Assembly: GCA_020831585.1 (NCBI GenBank)
Contig: JAFIGE010000014.1
Span: forward strand, 1-53,219
Length of the DNA: 53,219 nt
Origin: Opitutales bacterium
Lineage (GTDB): Bacteria; Verrucomicrobiota; Verrucomicrobiia; Opitutales; Oceanipulchritudinaceae
Direction of reading: 5' to 3'
Shown here one piece after another: positions 45,134 through 53,219 of this stretch (positions are counted from its first letter, which is position 1; each line of letters begins with the position of its first letter). The notes beneath the pieces were generated by a model. That model was not told the origin of the DNA. It saw only the letters and a list, made by a program, of their open reading frames with translations, and made no database searches. A program made the position numbers and the translations under genes.

Positions 45134-45550
45134 TCAGGGCGTCACTCCGCCGGCGGGAGCGATAGCCTCCGAATCGGTTTGGTAGGAAGCGGCCTCTTCG
45201 CGAGCCTTTCCGCAGCGCAGAGACATAGGGGTGGGGGCAAACCGTTTTTTGAAGGCGGCGTTGAGATGGCTGCGTTTGGAAAACCCTGTGCGGGCGGCGA
45301 TTTCGCCTAGAGGGAGCGCCTCGCGGCGATCATGCCCCTGCTTTGTTCGCGCCACACGAAGCAGGTAGCCTAAGGCATTTTCCCCGATGCACTCCCAGTT
45401 CGGGCGCGCACTGGAGAGAGAGATCCGCGCTATATTGCATTGCAGGTCGTCGTCCACGCCCGATATGGCCAAGACCTCCGGCACGGCGATTCCGGCCATG
45501 TGGGTGGCCTGGAACGCTGTGGCGGGCCGACCGGCGGGCCGTGCGTCCGC
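45134..45550 (-). pseudogene. Decayed XylR-type (LacI/AraC hybrid) regulator
   Basis: Minus-strand translation shows the end of a sugar-sensing domain as in XylR regulators (GIAVPEVLAISGVDDDL, then ISLSSARPNWECIGENALGYLL). It runs directly into the second AraC helix-turn-helix (LPLGEIAARTGFSKRSHLNAAFKKRF). Intact XylR proteins are about 390 residues; the N-terminal sensor part is missing, and about 70-80 residues linking the sensor to the last HTH helix pair are deleted. The upstream in-frame sequence to 45736 is not family-like. It is therefore a truncated, internally deleted remnant and unlikely to function. Confidence 0.68.
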
Positions 45551-45665
45551 GTGAACGCGGGGTCGCCAACATCTTTGACATCCCTTACGATCCCATCCCG
45601 TCGATCCACTTGGTCCCTCCCCGTCATTGACATTCGACGGCGGCCCCTCAGTTTTTGCGATTTCG

Positions 45666-46223
45666 ATGACTTTGACTTTGGCCACCTTTCTAACGGCGCT
45701 TGCCTTTCTTTTGCCCGGTATCGCTTTTCTCAGCAATTCGCCGAAGTGGCAGGGTGCCCTGCGGGCTTTTCCGCGCAGTGAACAGGCTGCCTATCTTTTC
45801 TTTGGTCTGGCGTCCCTGTGGTTCCTGTGGAAGGTCTGGAACCTTTCTCCGGCGGATAACTTGTTTAATATGGATTTCACTCGCTTTCGCATTCTCCTCA
45901 TCGGGGTTTTCGGGGCCACGGCGGTTGGATCGTTTTTGTATGTGCGCGATTTGCTGCCCATCCGCGGTCTGGCGATTTTGCTGCTTCTTTTTGCCGGTGA
46001 GGGGCTCTCCGCCGCGTTTGGTCTCTATGATGTGCCGCAGCGCCTTGTCCTGGTGACGGTTCTCTATGTGGTGATTGTGGCAGCCATTATCGTTGGAGCG
46101 GCTCCCTACCATCTGCGAAATGCCTTGCAATGGCTCCTGATGGCACCTGAGCGCGGGCGGGCCGTCGGCATCGGCATGGTGCTGATTGGTGTCGTTCTCG
46201 GTGGAGTGGCCCTCAGCTACTGA
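45666..46223 (+). CDS. Uncharacterised multi-pass membrane protein
   Basis: A 185-residue hydrophobic protein with about five or six membrane segments (TLTLATFLTALAFLLPGIAF, AAYLFFGLASLWFLWKVW, ILLIGVFGATAVGSFLYV, GLAILLLLFAGEGL, LVLVTVLYVVIVAAIIVGA, GMVLIGVVLGGVALSY). I recognise no family. The Met at 45666 is preferred over 45627 because the longer reading adds a non-hydrophobic lead. The TraB-type gene begins 5 bp after the stop, so the two are probably co-expressed. Confidence 0.75.
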   Translation: MTLTLATFLTALAFLLPGIAFLSNSPKWQGALRAFPRSEQAAYLFFGLASLWFLWKVWNLSPADNLFNMDFTRFRILLIGVFGATAVGSFLYVRDLLPIRGLAILLLLFAGEGLSAAFGLYDVPQRLVLVTVLYVVIVAAIIVGAAPYHLRNALQWLLMAPERGRAVGIGMVLIGVVLGGVALSY

Positions 46224-46228
46224 GAAGG

Positions 46229-47179
46229 ATGGCTTTTCCCGGTCCGTGGCGTTTTCGGCGGGATTTTCCGGGGGTCGGCTTCGTCCGGTTGTTGATCTTC
46301 GGTTTTCTGTTTGGCCATGGGGTAACCCCGGTGGCTGCCTGGGAGGGGCCGCCCTTTTTGTGGCGTATGGAGAAGGGGGAGGCAGAGGCCTACCTTTTTG
46401 GCACCATTCACTTGGGAGATCCGCGCTTGCGCATCCTCCCGCCTGCCGTCAACGCGGCTTTTGAGCGGAGTCAGGTGATCTATACGGAGATCCCGTTTGA
46501 TCCTCCAAGTTTATCGGAAGCACACCGGGCCACGCAGGCACCATCTGGAGAAGAGCTGCGCGGGCGTCTGTCCGGCGACTTGTTGCTTGAAGTTGAAGAA
46601 GCGTTGGCCGCCATCGATCCCTCGCTGGAGATAGTCGCTTTTGCTGACCGGCGGATGTGGGCCTTTGCCGTCGAGTTGATCACGCTTGAGGCGCGATTGC
46701 GCCATCCCTTCCTCACGGCATTGGATCACCAGCTCCACCAGCGGGCTCTTTGGGAGGGGCGCGAGGTGCGCGCGCTGGAAACCGTGGAAGAGCAATTGGC
46801 GGTGTTCCGCGGAATGACGCCAGCCGATGAGGAAGACATGTTGCGAGACACCTTGGCGCACCTTCGGAACGCGCGCGAGAGTGGAGTGGATGCGACGGAT
46901 GTTTTGATAAGCCTTTATCTATTGGGTGATCCCGGGGCGCTGGCCGTTCAATTGGAACTATGGTTGGGCGAGCCGGCTACGGAAGGTGCGGATTTTCGCG
47001 ACGCGCTTCTTACGCGCAGAGACGTTGTCTTGGCGGAAAGGATACTTGCCCACCTGGCCGAAGAGCCCGACCGCGTTCACTTCTTTGCGCTTGGAGTGGC
47101 TCACTTGGTTTTGGAGAGGGGAATTCTTTCTCAATTGAAGGCAGCCGGATGGCGAGTCACCCGCGTCGGGCCGGAGTGA
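46229..47179 (+). CDS. TraB/GumN-family protein
   Basis: A 316-residue protein with a signal-like N-terminus (FVRLLIFGFLFGHGVTPVAA). Its family-defining start follows: LWRMEKGEAEAYLFGTIHLGDPR. The matching end is VHFFALGVAHLV...GILSQLKAAGWRVTRV. TraB/GumN proteins share a fold proposed to be a metalloprotease (Tiki-like); bacterial roles are mostly undefined. The ATG at 46229 directly abuts a GAAGGA sequence, too close for normal ribosome binding, so the true start may be a little downstream. It is likely in an operon with the preceding membrane protein and is convergent with hrpB. Confidence 0.85.
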   Translation: MAFPGPWRFRRDFPGVGFVRLLIFGFLFGHGVTPVAAWEGPPFLWRMEKGEAEAYLFGTIHLGDPRLRILPPAVNAAFERSQVIYTEIPFDPPSLSEAHRATQAPSGEELRGRLSGDLLLEVEEALAAIDPSLEIVAFADRRMWAFAVELITLEARLRHPFLTALDHQLHQRALWEGREVRALETVEEQLAVFRGMTPADEEDMLRDTLAHLRNARESGVDATDVLISLYLLGDPGALAVQLELWLGEPATEGADFRDALLTRRDVVLAERILAHLAEEPDRVHFFALGVAHLVLERGILSQLKAAGWRVTRVGPE

Positions 47180-47195
47180 GGGGAGGGGGCGATTG

Positions 47196-49757
47196 TCACC
47201 GCCATTCATGTTTTGGGTAGCGACCCCTCAGATCTTTCTTCACGGCGAGGTAACTGGTGCTCCAGAACGCGTCGAGGTCGGCGGTTATCTGTACGGGGCG
47301 CTGATTTGGGGCGAGGAGCTCGACTTTTGGGCGATGGCGCCCGTCGGCGAGGACAAGCTGCGCGTGGGGCACATCGTAGAGTTGTTGAATACGGGCGGAA
47401 ACGATGGCCCCGTCGCCTTCATAGCGTATACGGGCGCGGGCGCCATTGGGCAGAAGGATTCGCTCGGGAGCCAACCGGTCGACTTCGGGAAGGAGTCCGT
47501 CGGGCAGCCATGCGTGAAGGGTCGGCCAGACGTCGCGGTCTTTCAGCTCTTTGTAAGAAGGCGCGCCGTGGCAGATTTGCTCGAGGAGCAAGCGGCGTTC
47601 GGCGCTTTCGATGAGAGCGAAACCGTAGTCGGGGCACACGCGTGCGAGGAAGTTCACGCGGGCAATCCATCCTTCCACAGAGGGTCCCCAGTTTTTGAGA
47701 ATGAAAGCGCCTTCCTGAATTCCATCGGCGAAGAGGCCAGCTGCGATATCGGGATCCACCTCTCCGCCATCCCTCTCACTGAGGACCAGGTCGCGGAAAA
47801 CAACGCGTGTGCGGGCGACGGCCCGGCGGGTGGATGAGTCGATGAGCGTTTCCGTTTTGTTGGAAAAGTCGTCCGGGAAGTGCTTCCGCAGCCACTCGGG
47901 ATCGATTGCGGTGTTGCCGCCCAACAAAAGAGACACGTCCCGTCCCTTCTGGCGCTCCTCCACCTCCGTAGCGACGAAGTAAGAGGCCTCTTCGAGGTGG
48001 CTGTAGGGGGCGATTTCACCACGCCGGTTGTGGACGAGGGCGCACCGGCGGGTGACGCTGTCGAGTCGCTTTGCGAGGTGATCGGCAAAACCGAGAAGAA
48101 GGCATTCGCGGGCAGCGGATTCGTCGATGTTTGGGGGGCATTCGAGGGAGAGGCCTTCACGGCGGGCGATATGGGTGAGCTGATCCGCCACCTCGGCCGC
48201 ACGCCGGGCGCGTTGGGCATGGAGGCCGGTGGCGCGGGCAAACTCGGGATCAAAGCGGTTGGCCTGAAGGAGGCTCCATGCTGCCACTTCAAGAAAGAGA
48301 TCCGATGTCACGGGGTGTCCGCCGCAGAGCTTGTCGAGGCGCGCGTTTGTCTCGCGGGCGTTGGGCAGGGGCAGCAAAAGGGAGCGGTCCTGACAGAGCG
48401 CGACCATGCGGATAATGAGCGGAAGCACCCCCATTTCGTGACCGGCGAGGAGCAATCGCGACCAACGGGGGTGCAGCGGAAAGGCCGCCATTTTGCGTCC
48501 GAGGGGCGTGAGCTGGGCTTCTGAATCAAGCGCCCCGAGATCGTCGAGGAGGGTATGTGCGCGCCCCCAGGCAGCGGGTTCCGGTGGATCAACCCAGGGA
48601 AGTTGGGTGATTTCCGATGGGGTGAGAAGATCGGCCAGTTGCAAGCGGGCCGGGCCAAGGTCGAGCCGGTGGATCTCCGGGGCAAGGTTGGCGGGTCGGG
48701 CAAAATGATCGGCTTCCGACCAGAGGCGGAGGCACATACCGGGACCAAGGCGTCCGGCTCGTCCGGCCCGTTGATCGGCGGAAGCGCGAGAGATCTTTTC
48801 GACGAGAAGGGTGTTGACTCCCCGTCGTGAATCGAAGCTCGGAATGCGGGCAAGGCCGCTGTCGATAACCGCGCGCACACCGGGGAGGGTGAGGGAGGTC
48901 TCGGCGATGTTGGTGGCGACAATGATCCGGCGTCCGCCGTCGTCGTCGATCGCGGCGTCCTGCTCCTCGGGGCGCAACTCACCGTGCAGGGGGAGCACGC
49001 GGCAACCCTTCGCTTCCGGGGTTGCCCGCAGCGCTTCCACGGTGCGGCGGATTTCGTAGGCACCGGGCATGAAGATCAGAAAACTGCCTCCGTCGACCTC
49101 GCGGGCCAGTCGGCGGTAAGCAGTGGCGGCGCGTTCCCATACCGGTGTCCGCGCGTCGGCTTCCGCCCCGCGCGCGTAGCGGATGTCCACCGGAAATTGA
49201 CGTCCGTCGGTGTTCAGCCGGGCACAGGGAGCAAGATGATCCGCCAGCAAGTCGGCATCCAGGGTGGCGGACATTACGCCGATGATGAGGTCGGGCCGGT
49301 GGCTCTTTTGCAGATCAAGGGCGATGGCGAGGGAGAGGTCGCTGTCGAGATGGCGCTCGTGAAACTCATCGAAGAGGAGGGTCCCTACGTCCGATAGCCG
49401 CCGATCTTGGGCGAGCCGTCGCAGAAGGATGCCCTCGGTGATGTAGAGAATCTCGGTTTGCGCGGACTGAACATTTTCAAAACGCACCTGATAGCCCACC
49501 CGGTCACCGAGACGGGAGCCCGACTCCTGAGCCACCCGCCGGGCAAGCAGGCGGGCGGCGACCCGGCGGGGTTGGAGAACAACAATGCGCCCGCAGTTGC
49601 CACCGGTTGCCTCCCGGATCATACTCGGCAGGCGAGTCGATTTGCCGGACCCGGTGGGGGCACTGAGGACGAAGCGCCGGTAATCCCGCAGCGCTGTGGT
49701 GAGATCGGCCTGGATCTCCTCAATAGGGAGCGCTGTCTTATCGTGAGGTGAAGGCAT
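47196..49757 (-). CDS. hrpB: ATP-dependent RNA helicase HrpB (DEAH/RHA type)
   Basis: An 853-residue superfamily 2 helicase. In order it shows SAPTGSGKST (Walker A), LQPRRVAARLLARRVA, DEFHERHLDSD (motif II, DEFH as in HrpB), MSATLDADLL, TNIAETSLTLPGVRAVIDSG (motif V) and QRAGRAGRLGPG (motif VI). The HrpB-specific C-terminal domain ends LAVKKDLRGRYPKHEW. Length is normal for HrpB (about 810-850). The biological role in bacteria is poorly defined. The start MPSPHDKTALPIEEI at 49757 fits family alignments; GTG at 49805 or ATG at 49796 would add about 13-16 residues. Confidence 0.93.
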   Translation of the reverse strand: MPSPHDKTALPIEEIQADLTTALRDYRRFVLSAPTGSGKSTRLPSMIREATGGNCGRIVVLQPRRVAARLLARRVAQESGSRLGDRVGYQVRFENVQSAQTEILYITEGILLRRLAQDRRLSDVGTLLFDEFHERHLDSDLSLAIALDLQKSHRPDLIIGVMSATLDADLLADHLAPCARLNTDGRQFPVDIRYARGAEADARTPVWERAATAYRRLAREVDGGSFLIFMPGAYEIRRTVEALRATPEAKGCRVLPLHGELRPEEQDAAIDDDGGRRIIVATNIAETSLTLPGVRAVIDSGLARIPSFDSRRGVNTLLVEKISRASADQRAGRAGRLGPGMCLRLWSEADHFARPANLAPEIHRLDLGPARLQLADLLTPSEITQLPWVDPPEPAAWGRAHTLLDDLGALDSEAQLTPLGRKMAAFPLHPRWSRLLLAGHEMGVLPLIIRMVALCQDRSLLLPLPNARETNARLDKLCGGHPVTSDLFLEVAAWSLLQANRFDPEFARATGLHAQRARRAAEVADQLTHIARREGLSLECPPNIDESAARECLLLGFADHLAKRLDSVTRRCALVHNRRGEIAPYSHLEEASYFVATEVEERQKGRDVSLLLGGNTAIDPEWLRKHFPDDFSNKTETLIDSSTRRAVARTRVVFRDLVLSERDGGEVDPDIAAGLFADGIQEGAFILKNWGPSVEGWIARVNFLARVCPDYGFALIESAERRLLLEQICHGAPSYKELKDRDVWPTLHAWLPDGLLPEVDRLAPERILLPNGARARIRYEGDGAIVSARIQQLYDVPHAQLVLADGRHRPKVELLAPNQRPVQITADLDAFWSTSYLAVKKDLRGRYPKHEWR

Positions 49758-50007
49758 AGGAGAATCGAAGGCGATTCCCGCCGGACCTTCAACCATGGGA
49801 ATCACGATTTTGGTGATGCGGGAAGGGATCGGGTCCGGGGGGGGGCCGTGGAAAGTAGTTCGGCTGATTCATCGCCGGATCGCGACGCAAAGGAGGCTAG
49901 GCACTTTCGAGCGCCGCAGGCGACGAGGCAGGCGCACGACGGGCGAACGGCGTGTTTCCGCCTCAGGTCGACCACTGAAGCAGGTCGACTACGGACGGGG
50001 GTCGTCT

Positions 50008-52389
50008 TTACCAGTGCCGTGTATAGCGAAGCTGGATACGGCGCGGGAGTTCGCGGGCGACAAACTGGTTGTTGAAGAAGGTGTCGCCGTTGTGCCGCCA
50101 GTTGGAAGAATTGCCGAGGTTGAAGATATCGAGCGAAAAGCGGTCGGCGGCTCGTTCCCACGTGAGGCTGAGGTTGCCCTCGTTCTGTGCGGGTAGGGTG
50201 AATTCGCGGCGCAGGTTGCCATCCTGCTCCGAGCGCCAGACCCACCACACATTGGCGGTGAGGTTGTTTGTCAGGCGATGGCTGAGACCGGTGCTCACTT
50301 GCCACCGGGAGTGCCCGGGGAAGCGGTAGTTGCCGGGCGGCAGGCTGTTGAGAAAGAAGCCGCCGATGTAGCCCAGGCCATTGCCCAATCCCTCCGGTCC
50401 CGTGCCGGGGGCGAAGACATTGCCGATACTGCTGCCCCCGAATTCCGCCGGAGAGGCGTTTTTGTAGTGCGCATCCACATAGGCCGCATTGGCGAAAATC
50501 CGCCAGCGCGCACCAACCGGACTCCACGCCGACTCCAGCTCGACGCCCTTGCTCTCCACGTCGCTCGGACCAAAGAAGTCGCGGCGCACGCGGGTTTGCC
50601 GGAAAAGCGTCCACCCCGCACTCAAATCGCCGCCGCCGAGGCTGTAGCGACCTCCCATTTCCCAGAGCCGGGAACGGTTGTCCAAATCCTCCGCACGAAT
50701 GCCTTCTTCCACGTAAAGATTCAGACCGTCGCTCACGGTGTTGCCCCCCACCGCTGACATGAGATTGAAGGCGAGGTAATGCGCCGCCGGGCCCCGCTGA
50801 TAGTGGAGCGCGCCTTCGAAGCCGACGGTTTCATTGGAGGCCCGTGCGCGGACGGGCGCTACTCCGGGAGGTGGGAGCGGATTTCGCGCGCGGGCGCGCA
50901 GAAGGTCGCCGCGCACGCCCGTGACCAAGCGCAGCCCTTCCGTGATTTGCCATTCCGGGCGCACGAAAAGCGCCAGGTTGGTCAGGCGGGAATCGGACGT
51001 CTCGGGCGTGGCGAAGGGGCTTTGCGGGCTGTAATACGGTTGCCCGTCGGGACCATCGACCGCACCGGGTGCGATGAATGCGGGGAAGCGGGCGAGTGTA
51101 TCAAATTCCCGCCCCGCCGTGATATCGAAGGCGTAGGCAAACTCATTCCAGTAATTGGTGAAGCCGAGGCGTTCCTCGTAGCGGATTGTTGCCCCCGAGA
51201 CGGCACTCCATCCATCGCCCGCATCCGGTTGCCAGAGCCACTCGGTGCGGTTTTCGAAGGTCCACTGAGTGGCCCGCTCCAGATACAGAAACCCGTTGCG
51301 CTTCCGCCGGTGCGCATGATCGACAAGGGTGCGGTTGATCAAACGATCCCCCGAAGCCAGCTCCTCCGTCCAGATGGTCTGGGCATAAAATGCGTTTGCA
51401 TTCGCATAATCATCTTGGGAGAGGAGAATATCCCGCCGGTCGATGCGGGTGCGGTCTTCCGGGCCGGGAACGAGGAGCCCCGGATCGACGACGCCCGGCG
51501 TGAAGATCCCCAAATCATCGGGCGGCACGAATGTGGGATCGGGTTCGCCGGTGAAATAGAGATTGCGGCGCAGGAGATCGTTGTCGGGGCGGTTCACCCC
51601 CAGCGTCTGGGGCGCGGCGGACCATTGATATTGAAAAAACATCTCCACTTTGCGCGAAGGCAGTGGATTCCAGAGGAGGGAGAGGAAGAGCTCCTGAAAG
51701 TCGTCGCGCCCGTCGTTCCGGTGATAGAAGGTTTCGTTCCACTGACCCGCATACGCGAACTGCCAGGACCAGGCGGGTCCGATTTCGCCCCGTTGCCGGA
51801 GCCCGATTTCGGCATCGCGATAGGAGCCTCCGCCGGAGGGCACCCAGGTGCCGAGGCGCAGGGACAGCTCGCCGGTCGGTCGGGTGGTTTCCGCGGCGGC
51901 CAGCGGAATAAAGTTGATGAGGCCGCCGGTCTTGCTACCGGGACCGAGGACCACATTGCCCGGCCCGCGCACGATCTCGATGGCTTCCATGGAGTGGTAG
52001 CTCGGGCGGAAACCGAAGAGGTTGCCGCTCCGGCGCTGGCCGTTGATGAAGGTTTCCGCCACATCTCCCCGAAGATTGGGCACGGTGGCAACGCCGAAGC
52101 GGGCGGGAACGGAGATCCCTGGGACTAGCGGAACCAAGTCTTCCACGCGGCGCACGGCGAAGGCGTCCATCTCCGGGCGAGTGAGCATGGCCGCCGAACG
52201 CACCGCCTCTCCGGGGGCGAGGCTGAGTGTGCCGGCGCGTGTGGCGCGGAGGTTGGCCGCCGTATCGGCAGCGGCGACCACGGCCAATTCGTCCAGTTCG
52301 ACGATGAGGGAGTCGGTTTCGGCAAAGGCCGAAAGACCTGTCGAGAGAGCGGCGGCGGCAAGCAGCGCGGAGGCGGATAATCTATGCAT
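50008..52389 (-). CDS. TonB-dependent outer-membrane receptor, probable thiamin/precursor uptake
   Basis: A 793-residue receptor. The signal peptide MHRLSASALLAAAALSTGLSAFAE precedes a short linker and a plug domain (RRVEDLVPLVPGISV, FINGQRRSGNLFGF, MEAIEIVRGPGNVVLGPG, GGLINFI). The rest is a beta-barrel rich in aromatic/Arg strands, ending LPRRIQLRYTRHW with a terminal aromatic as usual for barrel assembly. A TPP riboswitch lies in its leader, which is the main evidence for thiamin, a phosphorylated form or a pyrimidine precursor as ligand. Sequence alone resembles siderophore-type receptors. A GTG at 52437 would lengthen it by 16 residues; the signal peptide supports 52389. Confidence 0.9.
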   Translation of the reverse strand: MHRLSASALLAAAALSTGLSAFAETDSLIVELDELAVVAAADTAANLRATRAGTLSLAPGEAVRSAAMLTRPEMDAFAVRRVEDLVPLVPGISVPARFGVATVPNLRGDVAETFINGQRRSGNLFGFRPSYHSMEAIEIVRGPGNVVLGPGSKTGGLINFIPLAAAETTRPTGELSLRLGTWVPSGGGSYRDAEIGLRQRGEIGPAWSWQFAYAGQWNETFYHRNDGRDDFQELFLSLLWNPLPSRKVEMFFQYQWSAAPQTLGVNRPDNDLLRRNLYFTGEPDPTFVPPDDLGIFTPGVVDPGLLVPGPEDRTRIDRRDILLSQDDYANANAFYAQTIWTEELASGDRLINRTLVDHAHRRKRNGFLYLERATQWTFENRTEWLWQPDAGDGWSAVSGATIRYEERLGFTNYWNEFAYAFDITAGREFDTLARFPAFIAPGAVDGPDGQPYYSPQSPFATPETSDSRLTNLALFVRPEWQITEGLRLVTGVRGDLLRARARNPLPPPGVAPVRARASNETVGFEGALHYQRGPAAHYLAFNLMSAVGGNTVSDGLNLYVEEGIRAEDLDNRSRLWEMGGRYSLGGGDLSAGWTLFRQTRVRRDFFGPSDVESKGVELESAWSPVGARWRIFANAAYVDAHYKNASPAEFGGSSIGNVFAPGTGPEGLGNGLGYIGGFFLNSLPPGNYRFPGHSRWQVSTGLSHRLTNNLTANVWWVWRSEQDGNLRREFTLPAQNEGNLSLTWERAADRFSLDIFNLGNSSNWRHNGDTFFNNQFVARELPRRIQLRYTRHW

Positions 52390-52454
52390 ACGGGTGATGG
52401 CGATACAGGTTGGGTTGTTCACCAAATCACGCCGCACGGAATGCCGTTAACTCG

Positions 52455-52545
52455 ACCTCCCTGCGCCAGCATGATCTGGATCAGGTTCAACGGGTCAGGC
52501 AGTGAAGATCCGCCAATCTCAGCCCCTCGATAGGGACCCCCCGGG
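52455..52545 (-). promoter_or_regulatory. TPP riboswitch (THI element)
   Basis: Read on the minus strand, the conserved TPP aptamer elements appear in order: GGGGGGTCCC, GAGGGGCTGAGA (CTGAGA at 52517-52522), the central TGACCC, TGAACCTGATC (52479-52489) and GCTGGCGCAGGGAGG. These match the pyrimidine-sensing CUGAGA loop and the 3' GAACCUGAUC...GCGxAGGGA consensus. It ends about 66 nt before the TonB-receptor start. No clear U-tract terminator follows, so translational control is more likely. Binding of TPP is expected to repress the receptor. Confidence 0.95.
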
Positions 52546-52656
52546 TTGAAGGAGACGAACGAAAGGAACTCTCCTTCACGCACGCAAGAATGAAATGGGC
52601 GAAAATCCAAAAGCCGGTGTGATCACAAAGGTTCTCACACCCGAATCGGGGCTTCT

Positions 52657-53219
52657 TCAGTGGCGTTTCACCCAGGTCGCGACGGTCGCGAAGTCAGCCC
52701 CTCCCTCATCCACAACCGGTCGGGCCTTCTTTCCCCTCATATACCCCAGCCAGCCATCTGCCGCACAGAAGCTTTCCACCCAAGCAACCGACCCCACCAC
52801 CCAGCTCTCACTGAAGGCGCGGATCTTCGAAAGAAGCCTGGATCTTTGGGCCACAACGGCTCCTGACATCGTTTCCTCCTTTAATGCACCTTCTGCCACA
52901 GTCTTTTGGTCTCCCCGAAGAGGTCGCGCTCCTGGCCCCATCCGGCTGCACAACCGCGCACGGTAGCGCTCATGCCATTTCGTCGACCAAGTCATCTTGC
53001 CTTCGATCCGGGCGATCCCCCGCCGCGCCGCCGAGCCACCTGCGCACGCCTCCCCGAAACCACTGAAAGCATAGGCACCCACATTCTCCACCAGACCTGC
53101 CCGCACCGGGTTCAAGTCGATATACGCCGCGACCATCTTTTGCGCCTCCGTATCCGCCTCCACGATTACACTGCGGAAACGCTCCGCCCAGAACGTGCCC
53201 ACCGTCCCGTGCTTCTGAT
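52657..53219 (-). CDS. REP-associated tyrosine transposase (RAYT), C-terminal part, cut by window end
   Basis: The last 187 codons of a third RAYT copy; the N-terminus lies beyond the window. It includes the nucleophile region AAYIDLNPVRAGLV and the same C-terminal extension as the complete copy (CSRMGPG, AFSESWVVGSVAWVESFCAADGWLGY), ending WVKRH. It is more diverged from copy 2 in the linker after CSRMG, with a few extra residues. Its last 72 bases nearly repeat the first 72 bases of the window. Confidence 0.9.
   Translation of the reverse strand, partial: QKHGTVGTFWAERFRSVIVEADTEAQKMVAAYIDLNPVRAGLVENVGAYAFSGFGEACAGGSAARRGIARIEGKMTWSTKWHERYRARLCSRMGPGARPLRGDQKTVAEGALKEETMSGAVVAQRSRLLSKIRAFSESWVVGSVAWVESFCAADGWLGYMRGKKARPVVDEGGADFATVATWVKRH
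53148..53219. repeat. 72-bp terminal repeat of the window (matches 1-72)
   Basis: The final 72 bases match the first 72 bases with two mismatches (window positions 47 and 50 at the start). Both lie in RAYT coding sequence in the same orientation. This is typical of a contig ended by a repeat; it would also be compatible with, but does not prove, circular closure. Confidence 0.85.

Noticed and set aside
49802-50614. 270-codon minus-strand frame overlapping the TonB receptor end
   Set aside because: Overlaps the well-supported receptor C-terminus in another frame and has no recognisable domain.
1-53219. Plasmid or circular element suggested by the terminal repeat
   Set aside because: The matching ends are RAYT coding sequence with mismatches, and the content includes core chromosomal genes (rpsA, truA, metF, nadA). 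A repeat-bounded chromosomal contig is more likely.

Overview
The window is about 53 kb of GC-rich bacterial chromosome, probably from Verrucomicrobiota (Opitutia/Puniceicoccales-like). This is an inference from gene content: large secreted beta-helix and fibronectin-like proteins, a PF12831-type FAD oxidoreductase, a XylR-type regulator relic, a Fur-family protein and TolB/TPR membrane proteins. No 16S gene is present to confirm it. No tRNA, rRNA, CRISPR array or prophage was seen. Both ends lie inside copies of a REP-associated tyrosine transposase (RAYT), and a third, complete copy sits at 42.0-43.0 kb. All three are on the minus strand, so the window looks like an assembly contig bounded by this repeat.

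Layout. 0.7-8.6 kb: a heavy-metal RND efflux operon (small Cys-rich exported protein, CusC-like, CusB-like and CusA-like). 8.6-11.6 kb: rpsA and aqpZ on the minus strand, each followed by a clear intrinsic terminator. 11.7-16.6 kb: a coupled HDAC-like/KpsF-like pair and a large secreted protein. 16.6-25.4 kb: housekeeping and metabolic genes: DMT exporter, operon truC-cobB-GNAT, an OFA-type MFS transporter coupled to a small unknown membrane protein, cardiolipin synthase, truA and metF. 25.4-33.5 kb: LacI-type regulator divergent from a penicillin acylase-family protein, sufE-tatD, an FAD oxidoreductase and an M23-like protein. 33.7-39.6 kb: a tandem duplication of a large secreted beta-helix protein; the second copy is frameshifted, and a relic of the downstream DCC-family gene lies between the copies. 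39.6-49.8 kb: TolB/TPR membrane protein, RAYT, an atypical fur-TPR-nadA cluster, a decayed XylR-like regulator, a membrane protein/TraB pair and hrpB. 50.0-52.5 kb: a TonB-dependent receptor preceded by a TPP riboswitch.

Most notable observations. (1) The TPP riboswitch in front of a lone TonB receptor predicts outer-membrane uptake of thiamin or a precursor. (2) A 617-bp tract is identical between two otherwise diverged tandem paralogues, which suggests recent gene conversion; a relic of the neighbouring gene shows how the duplication was made. (3) The same 15-bp perfect palindrome lies just upstream of both RAYT copies whose 5' side is visible. (4) A Fur-family regulator has lost its metal-binding residues but keeps a promoter dyad. 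(5) The CusB-like adaptor carries two tandem C-terminal DUF3347-like domains. I found no convincing wholly new multigene defence or mobile system. Functions rest on reading translated sequence and family motifs by eye; no database search was run.
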